This document shows positions 35,041 through 43,269 of a stretch of 64,000 bases of DNA, piece after piece. The translations under genes were made by a program, and so were the position numbers. Within the stretch, counting starts at the first letter, position 1, and every line of letters starts with the position of its first letter. The stretch is from Allopusillimonas sp048270225 (GTDB lineage: Bacteria > Pseudomonadota > Gammaproteobacteria > Burkholderiales > Burkholderiaceae_B), in NCBI GenBank assembly GCA_048270225.1, contig JBLWTG010000006.1:186001-250000 (forward strand). The letters run 5' to 3'. Under the pieces are notes generated by a model. It searched no databases. It saw only the letters and a list, made by a program, of their open reading frames with translations, and had not been told where the DNA came from.

Positions 35041-35478
35041 CTACATTCCGCCGCGGCGGGCGTCGAGCAATTGGCGTAGCGTCTGCATGGCAGGCAGTCC
35101 GCCTTCGAGCATGCAGTCCAACGGCGTTCGGCCGCCAAAAAGCAGATTTCGGTTGGGCAGATTCACCCATTGATCGGCCAGCGTATCGCCATAGAGAATG
35201 TGCAATGCCTTGTAGATGCCAAGCAAATACGAAATGCGCGTGATGCGGTCGACTTCCAGCAGGCGATCCGGCTTTTTTTTCCATTCGTAGAAAGCGCTGC
35301 TGGAAAGCCCGCCCAGCAGCGTGCAGGCGTCCTCATCGCGCAGTTTCCAGGCCTGTACCAGTTTATAGAAGGCCTTCAGGCCTGATTTGGACAGGCGCTG
35401 GCGGGCCGCCCTGTCGTTCAGGTCGGGTACGATGGCCGGTTCGAAGCGGCTGATGGGATAGGCGTAGGCAACGCTCAT
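35041..35478 (-). CDS. Xre/ParS-type antitoxin of the RES toxin
   Basis: A 145-residue antitoxin. The middle part is an Xre-like DNA-binding region (LLGGLSSSAFYEWKK). The C-terminal MbcA/ParS-like toxin-binding domain contains LYGDTLADQWVNLPN and FGGRTPLDCMLEGG. The ATG at 35478 with GGAG six bases upstream is preferred over 35490, which has no ribosome site. It precedes the toxin gene, as usual for this type II system, and probably represses its own promoter at the dyad at 35494-35511. Confidence 0.88.
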   Translation of the reverse strand: MSVAYAYPISRFEPAIVPDLNDRAARQRLSKSGLKAFYKLVQAWKLRDEDACTLLGGLSSSAFYEWKKKPDRLLEVDRITRISYLLGIYKALHILYGDTLADQWVNLPNRNLLFGGRTPLDCMLEGGLPAMQTLRQLLDARRGGM

Positions 35479-35493
35479 GGCGTTCTCCATAAA

Positions 35494-35511
35494 CGGAGTG
35501 TTTTTACTCCG
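35494..35511. promoter_or_regulatory. Operator-like inverted repeat upstream of the toxin-antitoxin operon
   Basis: A perfect dyad, CGGAGT-GTTTTT-ACTCCG, ends 16 bases before the antitoxin start, so a repressor bound here would block transcription. Autoregulation by the antitoxin is the family norm; binding here is inferred. Confidence 0.55.
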
Positions 35512-35589
35512 GATGCGGATATTCTACACGCGACAGGCCGTCTGCGCCAGCGCGGCTTCCGGGCAGTCGCCCTGACGAAGCAATAAGTC

Positions 35590-36459
35590 CTAGACAGCCA
35601 GCATGATCACGCCGGCGATAATCACGGCACAACCTGCCAGCCGGGCCACAGAGGCTTTTTCTTTGAGAATGAAAAAACCGGCGACCGTCGCCAGCATCAG
35701 GGATATTTCGCGCAGCGGCGCCACCAGGCTTACCTGCCCGCCCATGCGATAGGCGTAGAGGACCAGGATATAGGCCATGGGCGACAGGGCGCCGACAGCA
35801 GCGGCGTAGCGCCATTTGCCCCGCATCTGCGTCATCATGACGCTGCGCCGGACCCAGGCCCGCGGCGCCATCAGCACCGCATTGCCGGCAGCCGAGAGCC
35901 AGTCAAGAATGACCGGCGCGATCAGCAGGACCTTGACGCTATAGGCGTCCGACACGGTGTAGGCGGCAATGAACAAGCCTATGAACCCTCCCCACCGCAC
36001 GCCAACCCAGCCCTGCGGCGAGGCGAAGCGGCGCAGATTGCCGCCGGTCGCGATCAGGAAAATGCCGGCCACAACGCACACAATACCGGTTACGCCAAGC
36101 CAGGACGGACGTTCGCCCAGCCAGATGAAAGCGCCCAGGCTGGAGAGCAAGGGCCCCGTGCCGCGCGCGACAGGATAAACAACCGAAAGATCGGCGGCCC
36201 GGTACCCCCACTGCAGGCACAGGCTATAGCCCAGGTGCAGGATGCTGGACAGCCCGATGAAGAGCACGACAGGCAGGCTCCAGTGCATGCCCTCGACCGC
36301 CAGAATATAAATGACCCAGGGCGCGTAGAACACGGTGGAAAGCAGCCGGTAGGCAAAGACAAAGTCTCCGGCGGCTGCAGCCGCCTTCTTGGACAGCAGG
36401 TTCCACGTTGCATGCAGCGCCGCGGCAATCAGCACCAGGACAAAGGCTTCTACACTCAT
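35590..36459 (-). CDS. EamA/DMT-superfamily transporter
   Basis: A 289-residue inner-membrane protein with ten predicted helices in two EamA repeats. Typical segments are AAALHATWNLLSKKAA at the start, VYPVARGTGPLLSSLGAFIWLGERP, and the C-terminal LVAPLREISLMLATVAGFFILKEK. Members export or import small metabolites; the substrate cannot be told from sequence. The start at 36459 fits the family. It lies downstream of arsC on the same strand with a short gap, but a functional link is not shown. Confidence 0.85.
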   Translation of the reverse strand: MSVEAFVLVLIAAALHATWNLLSKKAAAAAGDFVFAYRLLSTVFYAPWVIYILAVEGMHWSLPVVLFIGLSSILHLGYSLCLQWGYRAADLSVVYPVARGTGPLLSSLGAFIWLGERPSWLGVTGIVCVVAGIFLIATGGNLRRFASPQGWVGVRWGGFIGLFIAAYTVSDAYSVKVLLIAPVILDWLSAAGNAVLMAPRAWVRRSVMMTQMRGKWRYAAAVGALSPMAYILVLYAYRMGGQVSLVAPLREISLMLATVAGFFILKEKASVARLAGCAVIIAGVIMLAV

Positions 36460-36495
36460 CGGATGGCGTTACCCTGGGGGACTGGCGGCAACCGC

Positions 36496-36840
36496 TCAGA
36501 GAATGGCTTCGACAAGCTCGGCTGGCCGGCACAGACGCGTGCCTTTATCCGTCACGACAAAAGGTCTGTTCAGCAGAATGGGATGCGCTACCATCGCGTC
36601 CAGCAATTGCCCGTCCTGCAGCGAGTCGTCGTCCAGGCCAAGTTCCTGGTAGACCGGCTCTTTGCTGCGCATGGCCTGGCGTACGGACAGACCCGCGTCG
36701 CTGATCAATTGCTCGAGCTGCGCACGCGAGAGCGGGGTTTTCAGGTATTCGATGATGTCGGGCTGCAGCCCGTGCTGCTGGAGCGTTTGCAGAACTGTGC
36801 GGGAAGTGCCGCAACGAGGATTATGATAGATTTTAGTCAT
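36496..36840 (-). CDS. arsC: Arsenate reductase (glutaredoxin type)
   Basis: A 114-residue ArsC-family protein with the catalytic cysteine C10 in IYHNPRCGTSR, plus PILLNRPFVV and GTRLCRP carrying the arginines that bind arsenate in the E. coli enzyme. It is about 25 residues shorter at the C-terminus than plasmid ArsC. It would reduce arsenate to arsenite with glutathione and glutaredoxin. No arsR or arsB is nearby, so a general redox role is possible. The start at 36840 is placed by homology. Confidence 0.87.
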   Translation of the reverse strand: MTKIYHNPRCGTSRTVLQTLQQHGLQPDIIEYLKTPLSRAQLEQLISDAGLSVRQAMRSKEPVYQELGLDDDSLQDGQLLDAMVAHPILLNRPFVVTDKGTRLCRPAELVEAIL

Positions 36841-36964
36841 CGTGGTCGTAAGTGAGGCATATAACAAGCGAACAGGCGACACAGGCCTGTCACATATGTA
36901 TGTTAGCCGAGTTTGCGCCCGCCCTCTGCGCTATGCGCGCCTTTTACCCAAGAGGTTTGTCTGC

Positions 36965-37663
36965 ATGATTGATTTGCATTACTGGACTACGCCCAATGGC
37001 CACAAGGTTACCCTCTTCCTGGAAGAAGCCGGGCTTCCCTATAAAATTTTCCCCGTCAATATCGGCGCAGGAGACCAGTTTCAACCCGATTTCCTGAAAA
37101 TCTCGCCCAATAACCGCATTCCCGCCATTGTCGACCACGCGCCCGCGGACGGCGGCGCCCCGCTCTCGGTGTTCGAGTCCGGCGCCATCCTGCTCTATCT
37201 GGCGGACAAGACCGGACAGTTCATCCCCGGCAGTCTGCGCGGGCGCAACGAAGCCCTGCAGTGGCTGTTCTGGCAGATGGGCGGGCTGGGCCCCATGGCC
37301 GGCCAGAACCATCATTTCAACACCTACGCCGTCGATAAAATTCCCTACGCCATCGATCGTTACGTGCGCGAGACCAGCCGGCTCTATGGTGTGCTGAACA
37401 AACACCTGGCCGACCGCGAATTCATCGCGGGCGAATACTCCATCGCAGACATGGCCTGCTATCCCTGGATCGTTCCCCATGAACGCCAGAGCCAGGATCT
37501 CGCACAGTTTGCGCATTTGAGCCGCTGGTTTTCGGCGATCCAGGCGCGGCCCGCCACCCAGCGAGCTTATGCGCTGGCCGCGCAGGTCAATACCACGCCC
37601 TCCGTGCACGACGAAGCCTCGCGCAAAATACTTTTCGGCCAGGACTCAAGGACAGTAACATGA
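36965..37663 (+). CDS. yfcG: YfcG-like glutathione S-transferase (disulfide-bond oxidoreductase)
   Basis: A 232-residue Nu-class GST. The N-terminal thioredoxin-like domain has TTPNGHKVTLFLEEAGLPY and SPNNRIPAIVDH, with the glutathione-binding FESGAILLYLADK. The C-terminal helical domain has LQWLFWQMGGLGPMAGQNHHF, near-identical to the E. coli YfcG pattern. YfcG uses two glutathiones to reduce disulfides. The ATG at 36965 is favoured by homology and AAGAGG; longer frames back to 36842 lack support. It overlaps the lipoprotein gene by ATGA. Confidence 0.92.
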   Translation: MIDLHYWTTPNGHKVTLFLEEAGLPYKIFPVNIGAGDQFQPDFLKISPNNRIPAIVDHAPADGGAPLSVFESGAILLYLADKTGQFIPGSLRGRNEALQWLFWQMGGLGPMAGQNHHFNTYAVDKIPYAIDRYVRETSRLYGVLNKHLADREFIAGEYSIADMACYPWIVPHERQSQDLAQFAHLSRWFSAIQARPATQRAYALAAQVNTTPSVHDEASRKILFGQDSRTVT

Positions 37664-38469
37664 CGGCAAACCGCGCAAGCTTTCCCAGGCCTGTTTATCG
37701 CCTCAGCCTGATCATCGCCGCAGGCAGCCTGCTGGCCGCCTGCGCCAGCCAGCCTTCCGATATTTCGCTTATCCCCAGTCAGATCGGCCAGGAAACCAGC
37801 AAGGAAGGCGCCTTCACTCAACCCATCAAGTGGGAGCGCAGCAAGCCGGGATGCAAGGGTGAATGCCCGACCATCAAGGTCGACTCGCTGGTGTTTCCCG
37901 GCAATGCGCGCCTCACAAGCGTGGTCGATCACGGCCTGGCCTATATGACAGGCGTGGGAGACAGCTCAGCCCCGCCCTACGCCACCATCGCCGAATACCA
38001 GGACCATTTCTGGAAAACCGCTGCGCCGCGTGACTCCACCGTATTTACGGCCAAGACCCGCTATCGAAACCGCAACCTGACCGTCGTCGAGCTGAACACC
38101 TGGCAATATATGACGGGTATGGCGCATGGGTTATCGGCCACGCGTTTTCTGAACTGGGACAACTCGGCCGAAAAACTGCTGAGTCTGGAAAACGTGCTGG
38201 AACCCGGCAAGCGGGACGCCTATGTCGCCGCCCTGCGCAATGCGCACAGCCGCTGGCTGGCAAACAATCCTGATGCCCGGCACGACCCCGCCGGCTACAG
38301 TCGTATGTGGCCTTTCCAGGAAAGCGACAATTTCGGCTTTACGGATCAGGGCCTGGTCGTCAAGTACAACTCATACGAAATTGCACCTTACTCCGCAGGC
38401 CAGCCTGAACTGCTGATTCCCTATCGGGAACTTGCCGGCGTGCTCAAGCCCGCTTTCCTGCCCAGATGA
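37660..38469 (+). CDS. Lipoprotein with DUF3298/RsiV-like domain
   Basis: A 269-residue predicted lipoprotein with a signal peptide ending in the lipobox LLAAC (Cys at about residue 28). The mature part has features of the DUF3298/RsiV-like fold: KTRYRNRNLTVVELNTWQYMTGMAHG, SLENVLEP and a C-terminal LIPYRELAGVLKP. In Bacillus, RsiV senses lysozyme, but many DUF3298 proteins have no known role. Its ATG overlaps the GST stop (ATGA), so the two are co-translated. The family call is moderate. Confidence 0.75.
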   Translation: MTANRASFPRPVYRLSLIIAAGSLLAACASQPSDISLIPSQIGQETSKEGAFTQPIKWERSKPGCKGECPTIKVDSLVFPGNARLTSVVDHGLAYMTGVGDSSAPPYATIAEYQDHFWKTAAPRDSTVFTAKTRYRNRNLTVVELNTWQYMTGMAHGLSATRFLNWDNSAEKLLSLENVLEPGKRDAYVAALRNAHSRWLANNPDARHDPAGYSRMWPFQESDNFGFTDQGLVVKYNSYEIAPYSAGQPELLIPYRELAGVLKPAFLPR

Positions 38470-38524
38470 GTGATACCCGCCCCTGACAGCGCGATTCTTC
38501 AGCCCGGGGGTCGGCCAGCCGGCC

Positions 38525-39406
38525 TCAGGGTTGCGCTGGCTGATTGAAGCGATCCAGGTCGAAATAGCCCGAATTGGAAGAGTCCGTACCGCCGGAAGAC
38601 TCCGTCGGGCTGGCCGTACGGTTATCATGAGATTGCGCCGAGGGGGCGCCTCCCGGTACACCAGAAAGAGTGCCGGAGCCCTGGATACCAGCCGCACCCG
38701 CAGGCATGCTACGGCTACGCGTGGCCGCCGATGCGCCTGTTGCCCGCTGCGAGGCCCGCTCTGCCATCACGCGCGCCGACAAGGCGTCCAGCTGCTGCGC
38801 CAGGTCGTCATAATGCTTGAGACGCGCCCAGTCGGCCGCATCCATGTGCTGCAGCGTCTGCATGGTGACATCGGCCCCGGCGTCGAGCAGATACTGAACC
38901 ACCTTCTGGTTGCCGTCCCTTGCGGCCATCATCAATGCCGTTGTGCCATCTGGCGCCGGCGCATTCACCAGCGCCTTGTTGGCGATCAGCATTTTGACCG
39001 TATCCAGATGGCCGGTCGAGGCCGCATACTGCAGCGGCGTCCAACCCAGCCTGTTCACCAGCGCCCCGCGGCGAATGAGATCCTGCGCCCTTTTGGTCTG
39101 CCCGACCACGGCCAGATACATCAAGGGTGTTTCCTTGTGGATATTGATGGCATTGAGCACGGTTTTTCGGTCTCTGACCAGCACATCGTAAGTCTTCCAG
39201 GCGCCATCACGGATGGCCTGCATGATGGCTGGCTGCCCGTCAGGGCTGATCTCATTGGGATCGGCACCCTGCTGCAGCATGGCCTTGATGTTGCCCGCCT
39301 TGTCGTTGGTAATGTCCACCCACCAGTCGGCAGGATTGGCCGCGCGACACGCGAGCGACACCATGAGAAGGCCAAGAAAAACGAGCAAACGCGGATATCG
39401 GTACAT
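38525..39406 (-). CDS. Secreted ankyrin-repeat protein
   Basis: A 293-residue protein with a signal peptide (LLVFLGLLMVSLACRA). About five ankyrin repeats follow (residues 35-190), for example KETPLMYLAVVGQTKRAQDL, GWTPLQYAASTGHLDTVKML and GTTALMMAARDGNQKVVQYL. The last 90 residues are low-complexity, rich in Ser, Ala, Gly and Thr. It probably binds a partner in the periplasm; small periplasmic ankyrin proteins are known near catalases in other bacteria but none is here. The ATG at 39406 is chosen over a TTG at 39415. Its upstream region is exceptionally AT-rich. Confidence 0.85.
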   Translation of the reverse strand: MYRYPRLLVFLGLLMVSLACRAANPADWWVDITNDKAGNIKAMLQQGADPNEISPDGQPAIMQAIRDGAWKTYDVLVRDRKTVLNAINIHKETPLMYLAVVGQTKRAQDLIRRGALVNRLGWTPLQYAASTGHLDTVKMLIANKALVNAPAPDGTTALMMAARDGNQKVVQYLLDAGADVTMQTLQHMDAADWARLKHYDDLAQQLDALSARVMAERASQRATGASAATRSRSMPAGAAGIQGSGTLSGVPGGAPSAQSHDNRTASPTESSGGTDSSNSGYFDLDRFNQPAQP

Positions 39407-39433
39407 GGCACGCAACCTGTCTGTGATGGCGTA

Positions 39434-39600
39434 TTCGTAAATACGAACATGCCATATTAAGCTAAATTAGTTTAAATTCAATTATTTACAATGCTTTATT
39501 AAAGCAAATAATTAAATTAATTACTTTAACTATTGTGAAGCAAAAGCCAAAAACATAAGAACTAACATTAACTAAATTGCTTTAGATGTTTTAAATTAAC
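39434..39600. other. AT-rich intergenic island upstream of the ankyrin gene
   Basis: In 39481-39600 only 24 of 120 bases are G or C, in an otherwise GC-rich window. Many TTAA/AATT steps occur. Two small dyads are present: TTCGT-AAAT-ACGAA (39434-39447) and GCTTT-ATT-AAAGC (39493-39505). I see no gene here. It separates tatD from the ankyrin gene, both on the minus strand. Likely roles are a promoter and a binding region for an H-NS-like silencer; this is inference. Confidence 0.6.
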
Positions 39601-40371
39601 TTATCTCTTTATCTTGTTGAATAATTTAAAAAAATTGTCGCTCGTTTGTTTTGCCACTTCTGCGACGGATATGCCTCTCAAGTCTGCAATTTTTTCGGCC
39701 ACATGCATTACCTTGGATGGATCATTCATCTTGCCGCGATGTGGCACTGGTGCCAGATAAGGAGAGTCGGTCTCGATCAGCAGCCTGTCCAGCGGCACCT
39801 TGGTGGCGACCTCCTGCAGGTCTTTGGCGCTTTTGAAGGTGACAATGCCTGACAGCGAGATATAGAAATTCATATCCATGGCGGCCTGCGCAACCTCCCA
39901 GGACTCTGTAAAGCAGTGCATCACGCCGCCGTACTGGTCTGCGCCCTCTTCTTTCATGATCCGCAAGGTATCCTCGCTGGCAGCTCGCGTGTGGATAATC
40001 AGGGGCAGGCCCGTCTCGCGGCTTGCACGGATATGCGTGCGGAAACGATCTCGCTGCCAGGATAAAGGCTCGGACAGGCGGAAATAATCCAGCCCGGTTT
40101 CCCCCAGCGCCACAACCTTGGGCGAACGGGACAGCTCGACCAACTGCTCGACCGTGGGTTCGGTCGTGTCCTCGTAGTCCGGATGCACGCCCACTGAGGC
40201 AAACAGATGCTCGTGCGGCGCCACCAGTTCCATCAGGCCCGGCCAGTCGGGCAGATTGACGCTGACCACCAGCGCATAACGCACATCGTTCTGCGCCATG
40301 CGCTGAAGGATGTCAGGCAGGTTTTCGGCCAACTCGGGGAAATTCAGGTGGCAATGAGAATCGACAAACAT
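39601..40371 (-). CDS. TatD-family metal-dependent hydrolase (YcfH type)
   Basis: A 256-residue TIM-barrel hydrolase with metal ligands in VDSHCHLNF, an active-site Glu in ALGETGLDYF, and IIHTRAASED, GVMHCFTES and LIETDSPYLAPVPHRGK. Members act as DNases or D-aminoacyl-tRNA deacylases; which applies here is open. The start at 40371 (MFVDSHCH) is standard. The last codons, an F/K/N/I-rich FFKLFNKIKR, already fall in the AT-rich stretch. It follows holB by 28 bases, the usual holB-tatD order. Confidence 0.92.
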   Translation of the reverse strand: MFVDSHCHLNFPELAENLPDILQRMAQNDVRYALVVSVNLPDWPGLMELVAPHEHLFASVGVHPDYEDTTEPTVEQLVELSRSPKVVALGETGLDYFRLSEPLSWQRDRFRTHIRASRETGLPLIIHTRAASEDTLRIMKEEGADQYGGVMHCFTESWEVAQAAMDMNFYISLSGIVTFKSAKDLQEVATKVPLDRLLIETDSPYLAPVPHRGKMNDPSKVMHVAEKIADLRGISVAEVAKQTSDNFFKLFNKIKR

Positions 40372-40399
40372 ACAAAACCCTATGTGTTCAGGAATAGCC

Positions 40400-41455
40400 T
40401 CAGGACTGGCGCGCCGGCGCGCAGGCCAGCACGACCCGCTGCAATGCGCTATGGGTAAACAGCTTGGCATTGAGGGGATGCCCGGCGATTCGGCGCTGCT
40501 GCGTCAGCCATCGGGCGGTTTCACCCAACTGCTTGCGACTGGCCTGTGCCGCTATTGTGCCGATATGAGCCTTGAGCGCCGGAAAATACCGCAGCGGCGC
40601 GCCCGACGCAGCCAGCAGAAGATCGACGAACAGGCGCTGCAGGGCATCGATCCAGGTTTCTGCCGCTATTTTTTCGATCTGATCGGCCAGCGGGCCGACA
40701 TCGGGCGCCATGCCCCTGGCCATACCGCTGGCCAGCGCCTGCAGCCAGTCCGGACATGGGCTGCCGCCGGTTTGTGCCAGCTCTCTTGCCAGCAGAGGCG
40801 CGCCGCCGGCGGCGGCAAGCCATTGATCGGCCTGGGCAATATGCTGTTCGCGCAGCCAGGCCATGGACTGCGCCTGATCCGGCACAGGCAGCGGCAACCG
40901 GCGACAGCGCGAGACCAGCGTGGGCAGCAGGCGGTCGGGCGCGTCGGCCACCAGCAGAAAGACCGTATGCGCGGGCGGCTCTTCCAGCACCTTGAGCAAG
41001 GCATTGGCTGCAATGATATTCATGGCCCTGGCCGGGTACACCACCGCGACACGCCAGCCGCCGCGATGGGTCGCCATATTGAACCAGCCTCCCAACGCGC
41101 GCAGCTGTTCAACGCGTATATCCCTGGAAGGCGCTTTCTTGGCTGCACCGGCACCCGCGGTACTGTCCTCCTCACTTGCGGCGCCCTCTTCCTGTGCGAC
41201 GGCGTCGGGGCGGATCAGTCTGAGGTCGGGATGATTGCCGCCGGCCACCCACAGGCAGGCGGAGCACTTGCCGCACGCCAGACCCTGGACGGGCTGTTCG
41301 CACAGCAGGCTTGCGGCGGCCGCCAGGGCAAACTGTCTTTTGCCTATGCCCTGCAGGCCATGCAGCAGCCAGGCATGCGCAAAACGCTCGCGCTGGCTCA
41401 GCCACTGCTGGGCGCGACTGGCCTGCCAGGGGAGAAAGCCAGGCAATTCGCTCAT
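40400..41455 (-). CDS. holB: DNA polymerase III delta' subunit
   Basis: A 351-residue clamp-loader subunit. N-terminal features are HAWLLHGLQGIGKRQFA, a modified P-loop, and the zinc-binding cysteines CEQPVQGLACGKCSAC. Further motifs are NALLKVLEEPPAHTVFLLV and PTLVSRCRRL, the SRC motif of clamp loaders. A Glu/Ser/Ala-rich insert (about residues 97-115) lies after the zinc module. The ATG at 41455 overlaps the tmk stop by ATGA. It forms the standard tmk-holB pair. Confidence 0.94.
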   Translation of the reverse strand: MSELPGFLPWQASRAQQWLSQRERFAHAWLLHGLQGIGKRQFALAAAASLLCEQPVQGLACGKCSACLWVAGGNHPDLRLIRPDAVAQEEGAASEEDSTAGAGAAKKAPSRDIRVEQLRALGGWFNMATHRGGWRVAVVYPARAMNIIAANALLKVLEEPPAHTVFLLVADAPDRLLPTLVSRCRRLPLPVPDQAQSMAWLREQHIAQADQWLAAAGGAPLLARELAQTGGSPCPDWLQALASGMARGMAPDVGPLADQIEKIAAETWIDALQRLFVDLLLAASGAPLRYFPALKAHIGTIAAQASRKQLGETARWLTQQRRIAGHPLNAKLFTHSALQRVVLACAPARQS

Positions 41456-42108
41456 GTTGCGCCACCTGCCGGGTGCGTGGGCCACTGCCGCACCAGCTCG
41501 TCAAGCTGCGCGCCCAACACGCCCCGGATCTCGTCTATCGGCAATGTGGAATCCAGTGGACGCAAGCGCTGCGGCTGCTGGGCAACCCGCTCGTGATAGG
41601 CCTGGCGGGTACGCTCGAAGAACGCGGCGCCTTCCTGCTCGAAACGGTCTGGCTCACGCGCCGAGGTCAGCCGTTCGCGGGCAACCGCCAGCGGCACATC
41701 AAAAAGCCAGCTGCAGTCTGGCTGCAAGCCGTCCAGCGCCCAGTTTTCGAGTACCTGCACGGCGCTGCTGCCCAGTTGGCGTCCACCGCCCTGATAGGCA
41801 TAGCTGGCATCGGTATAGCGGTCGCAGACCACCCAGGTACCTTGCCGCAATGCGGGCAGGATCACCTGATTGACATGTTCGCAGCGCGCCGCAAACATCA
41901 GGAGTGCTTCTGTCTTGGCCTGCATGGCGCAGTTGAGCAGGAGATCGCGCAACCGTTCTCCCAATTCCGTCCCGCCGGGTTCCCGCGTGGACAGCACAGA
42001 CAGGCCCTTGTCGTGCAGACGATCTACCAGCCATTGCACATGCGTGCTTTTTCCGGCGCCATCCAGGCCCTCGAGTGTGATGAAGCATCCCCGCTGCTGG
42101 CTCTGCAT
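41452..42108 (-). CDS. tmk: Thymidylate kinase
   Basis: A 218-residue dTMP kinase that makes dTDP for DNA synthesis. Motifs are P-loop LEGLDGAGKST, TREPGGTELGERLRDLLL and the DRYTDASYAYQGGGR substrate segment, with a lid region rich in Arg. Its ATG directly follows the mltG TAA with no gap, and its end overlaps holB. The order mltG-tmk-holB-tatD is well conserved in Proteobacteria. Confidence 0.96.
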   Translation of the reverse strand: MQSQQRGCFITLEGLDGAGKSTHVQWLVDRLHDKGLSVLSTREPGGTELGERLRDLLLNCAMQAKTEALLMFAARCEHVNQVILPALRQGTWVVCDRYTDASYAYQGGGRQLGSSAVQVLENWALDGLQPDCSWLFDVPLAVARERLTSAREPDRFEQEGAAFFERTRQAYHERVAQQPQRLRPLDSTLPIDEIRGVLGAQLDELVRQWPTHPAGGAT

Positions 42109-43116
42109 TTACTTGCGCCCCAGAATGTACTTGGCAACCGCGCGGTTGTGCGCGGCAAGATTGGTGGAAAACTCGCTGGAGCCATCCCCGCGCGACACAA
42201 AATACAGATAGCCATGGTCATCGGGATGCAGCACAGCCAGCAACGCAGCCCGGCCAGGCGCCGCGATGGGGGTGGGTGGCAGGCCGTTGCGCGTGTAGGT
42301 GTTCCAGGGTGTGTCCGTGGTCAGATCGCTTTTCCGTATACGCCCCTGATACGCGTCGCCCATACCGTAGATGACTGTGGGGTCGGTTTGCAGGGGCATG
42401 CCCAGCCTGAGGCGGTTGACGAATACGCCGGCGACCTTGACGCGATCCATGCTGTGGCCGGTTTCTTTCTCGACGATGGAGGCCAGGATCAGCGCCTCGT
42501 AGGGCGTCTTGAGCGGCAAGCGCTGATCGCGCTCGCCCCAGAGATCATCCAGCAGTTTTTGCTGGGTATGATAGGCGCGGCGCAGGATGTCGAAATCCGA
42601 CGTACCGGGCACGAAGACATAAGTGTCGGGATAGAACAGCCCCTCAGGGCTTTTGGCATCCGCGCCCAGGCGCGCCAGCAGAGCCTCGTCGCTGACGCCA
42701 TCGAGCGTATGACGCACGTCGGGATTGTCGCGCAGCGCCTGCCTGATGCGCTTGTAGGTCCAGCCTTCGACCAGTGTCAGGCGCGTCTGGGTCATGTCGC
42801 CGTTGGCCATGCGCTCGAGCAGGCGGCGCGGCGTATCGCCCTGCGTGGCCTCGTAGGCGCCCGCCTGCAGGCGTTTGTCCAGCCCGGTAAGCCGCGCCAG
42901 TGCCACAAAGCCCCTGTCGTCGACGTGAATGCCCGCCTTGTTCAGTGCACGTGCAATCGCTGCCGGGCCGCTGCCGGCCTCGACGATGTAGTCAATGCGC
43001 GCGCTGTCCATGGCCACCGGGCGTTGCGACCAGTACCAGGCGCCTGCGCTCAGCAGTGCGGCCGCCAGGGTCAATAACAGCAGCACAGAAAGGAAAATCA
43101 ACTTGAGTTTTTTCAT
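42109..43116 (-). CDS. mltG: Endolytic murein transglycosylase MltG
   Basis: A 335-residue inner-membrane enzyme that cuts nascent peptidoglycan strands. One N-terminal membrane helix (LIFLSVLLLLTLAAALLSAG) is followed by a LysM-like region and the YceG domain. The catalytic Glu is in LASIVEKETGH. Other conserved segments are LEGWTYK-like VEGWTYKRIR, NRLRLGMPLQTDPTVIYG and YTRNGLPPTPIAAPG. It is divergent from ygfZ and heads the run to tmk-holB-tatD. Confidence 0.95.
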   Translation of the reverse strand: MKKLKLIFLSVLLLLTLAAALLSAGAWYWSQRPVAMDSARIDYIVEAGSGPAAIARALNKAGIHVDDRGFVALARLTGLDKRLQAGAYEATQGDTPRRLLERMANGDMTQTRLTLVEGWTYKRIRQALRDNPDVRHTLDGVSDEALLARLGADAKSPEGLFYPDTYVFVPGTSDFDILRRAYHTQQKLLDDLWGERDQRLPLKTPYEALILASIVEKETGHSMDRVKVAGVFVNRLRLGMPLQTDPTVIYGMGDAYQGRIRKSDLTTDTPWNTYTRNGLPPTPIAAPGRAALLAVLHPDDHGYLYFVSRGDGSSEFSTNLAAHNRAVAKYILGRK

Positions 43117-43269
43117 CAGCCTGCCAGTTTAGCCCAGACCCGGGTCGTCGCGCACCTCGCCGCCATGCCCGACCATCGCCTTTTTTGGGCAAAATGCAGT
43201 AAGGCCGGTATCATAGGTACAAGACGCTATTCACGCCCCCTACAACGCGCCGTTATCCGCTCCAGAATC

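Noticed and set aside
36841..36964. Possible tRNA or small RNA between arsC and the GST gene
   Set aside because: The spacer has a short ACAGGCCTGT palindrome but no cloverleaf, T-loop or terminator.
41311..43077. Long plus-strand open frame (588 codons) opposite tmk and mltG
   Set aside because: It spans two clear genes on the other strand and has no recognisable motif.
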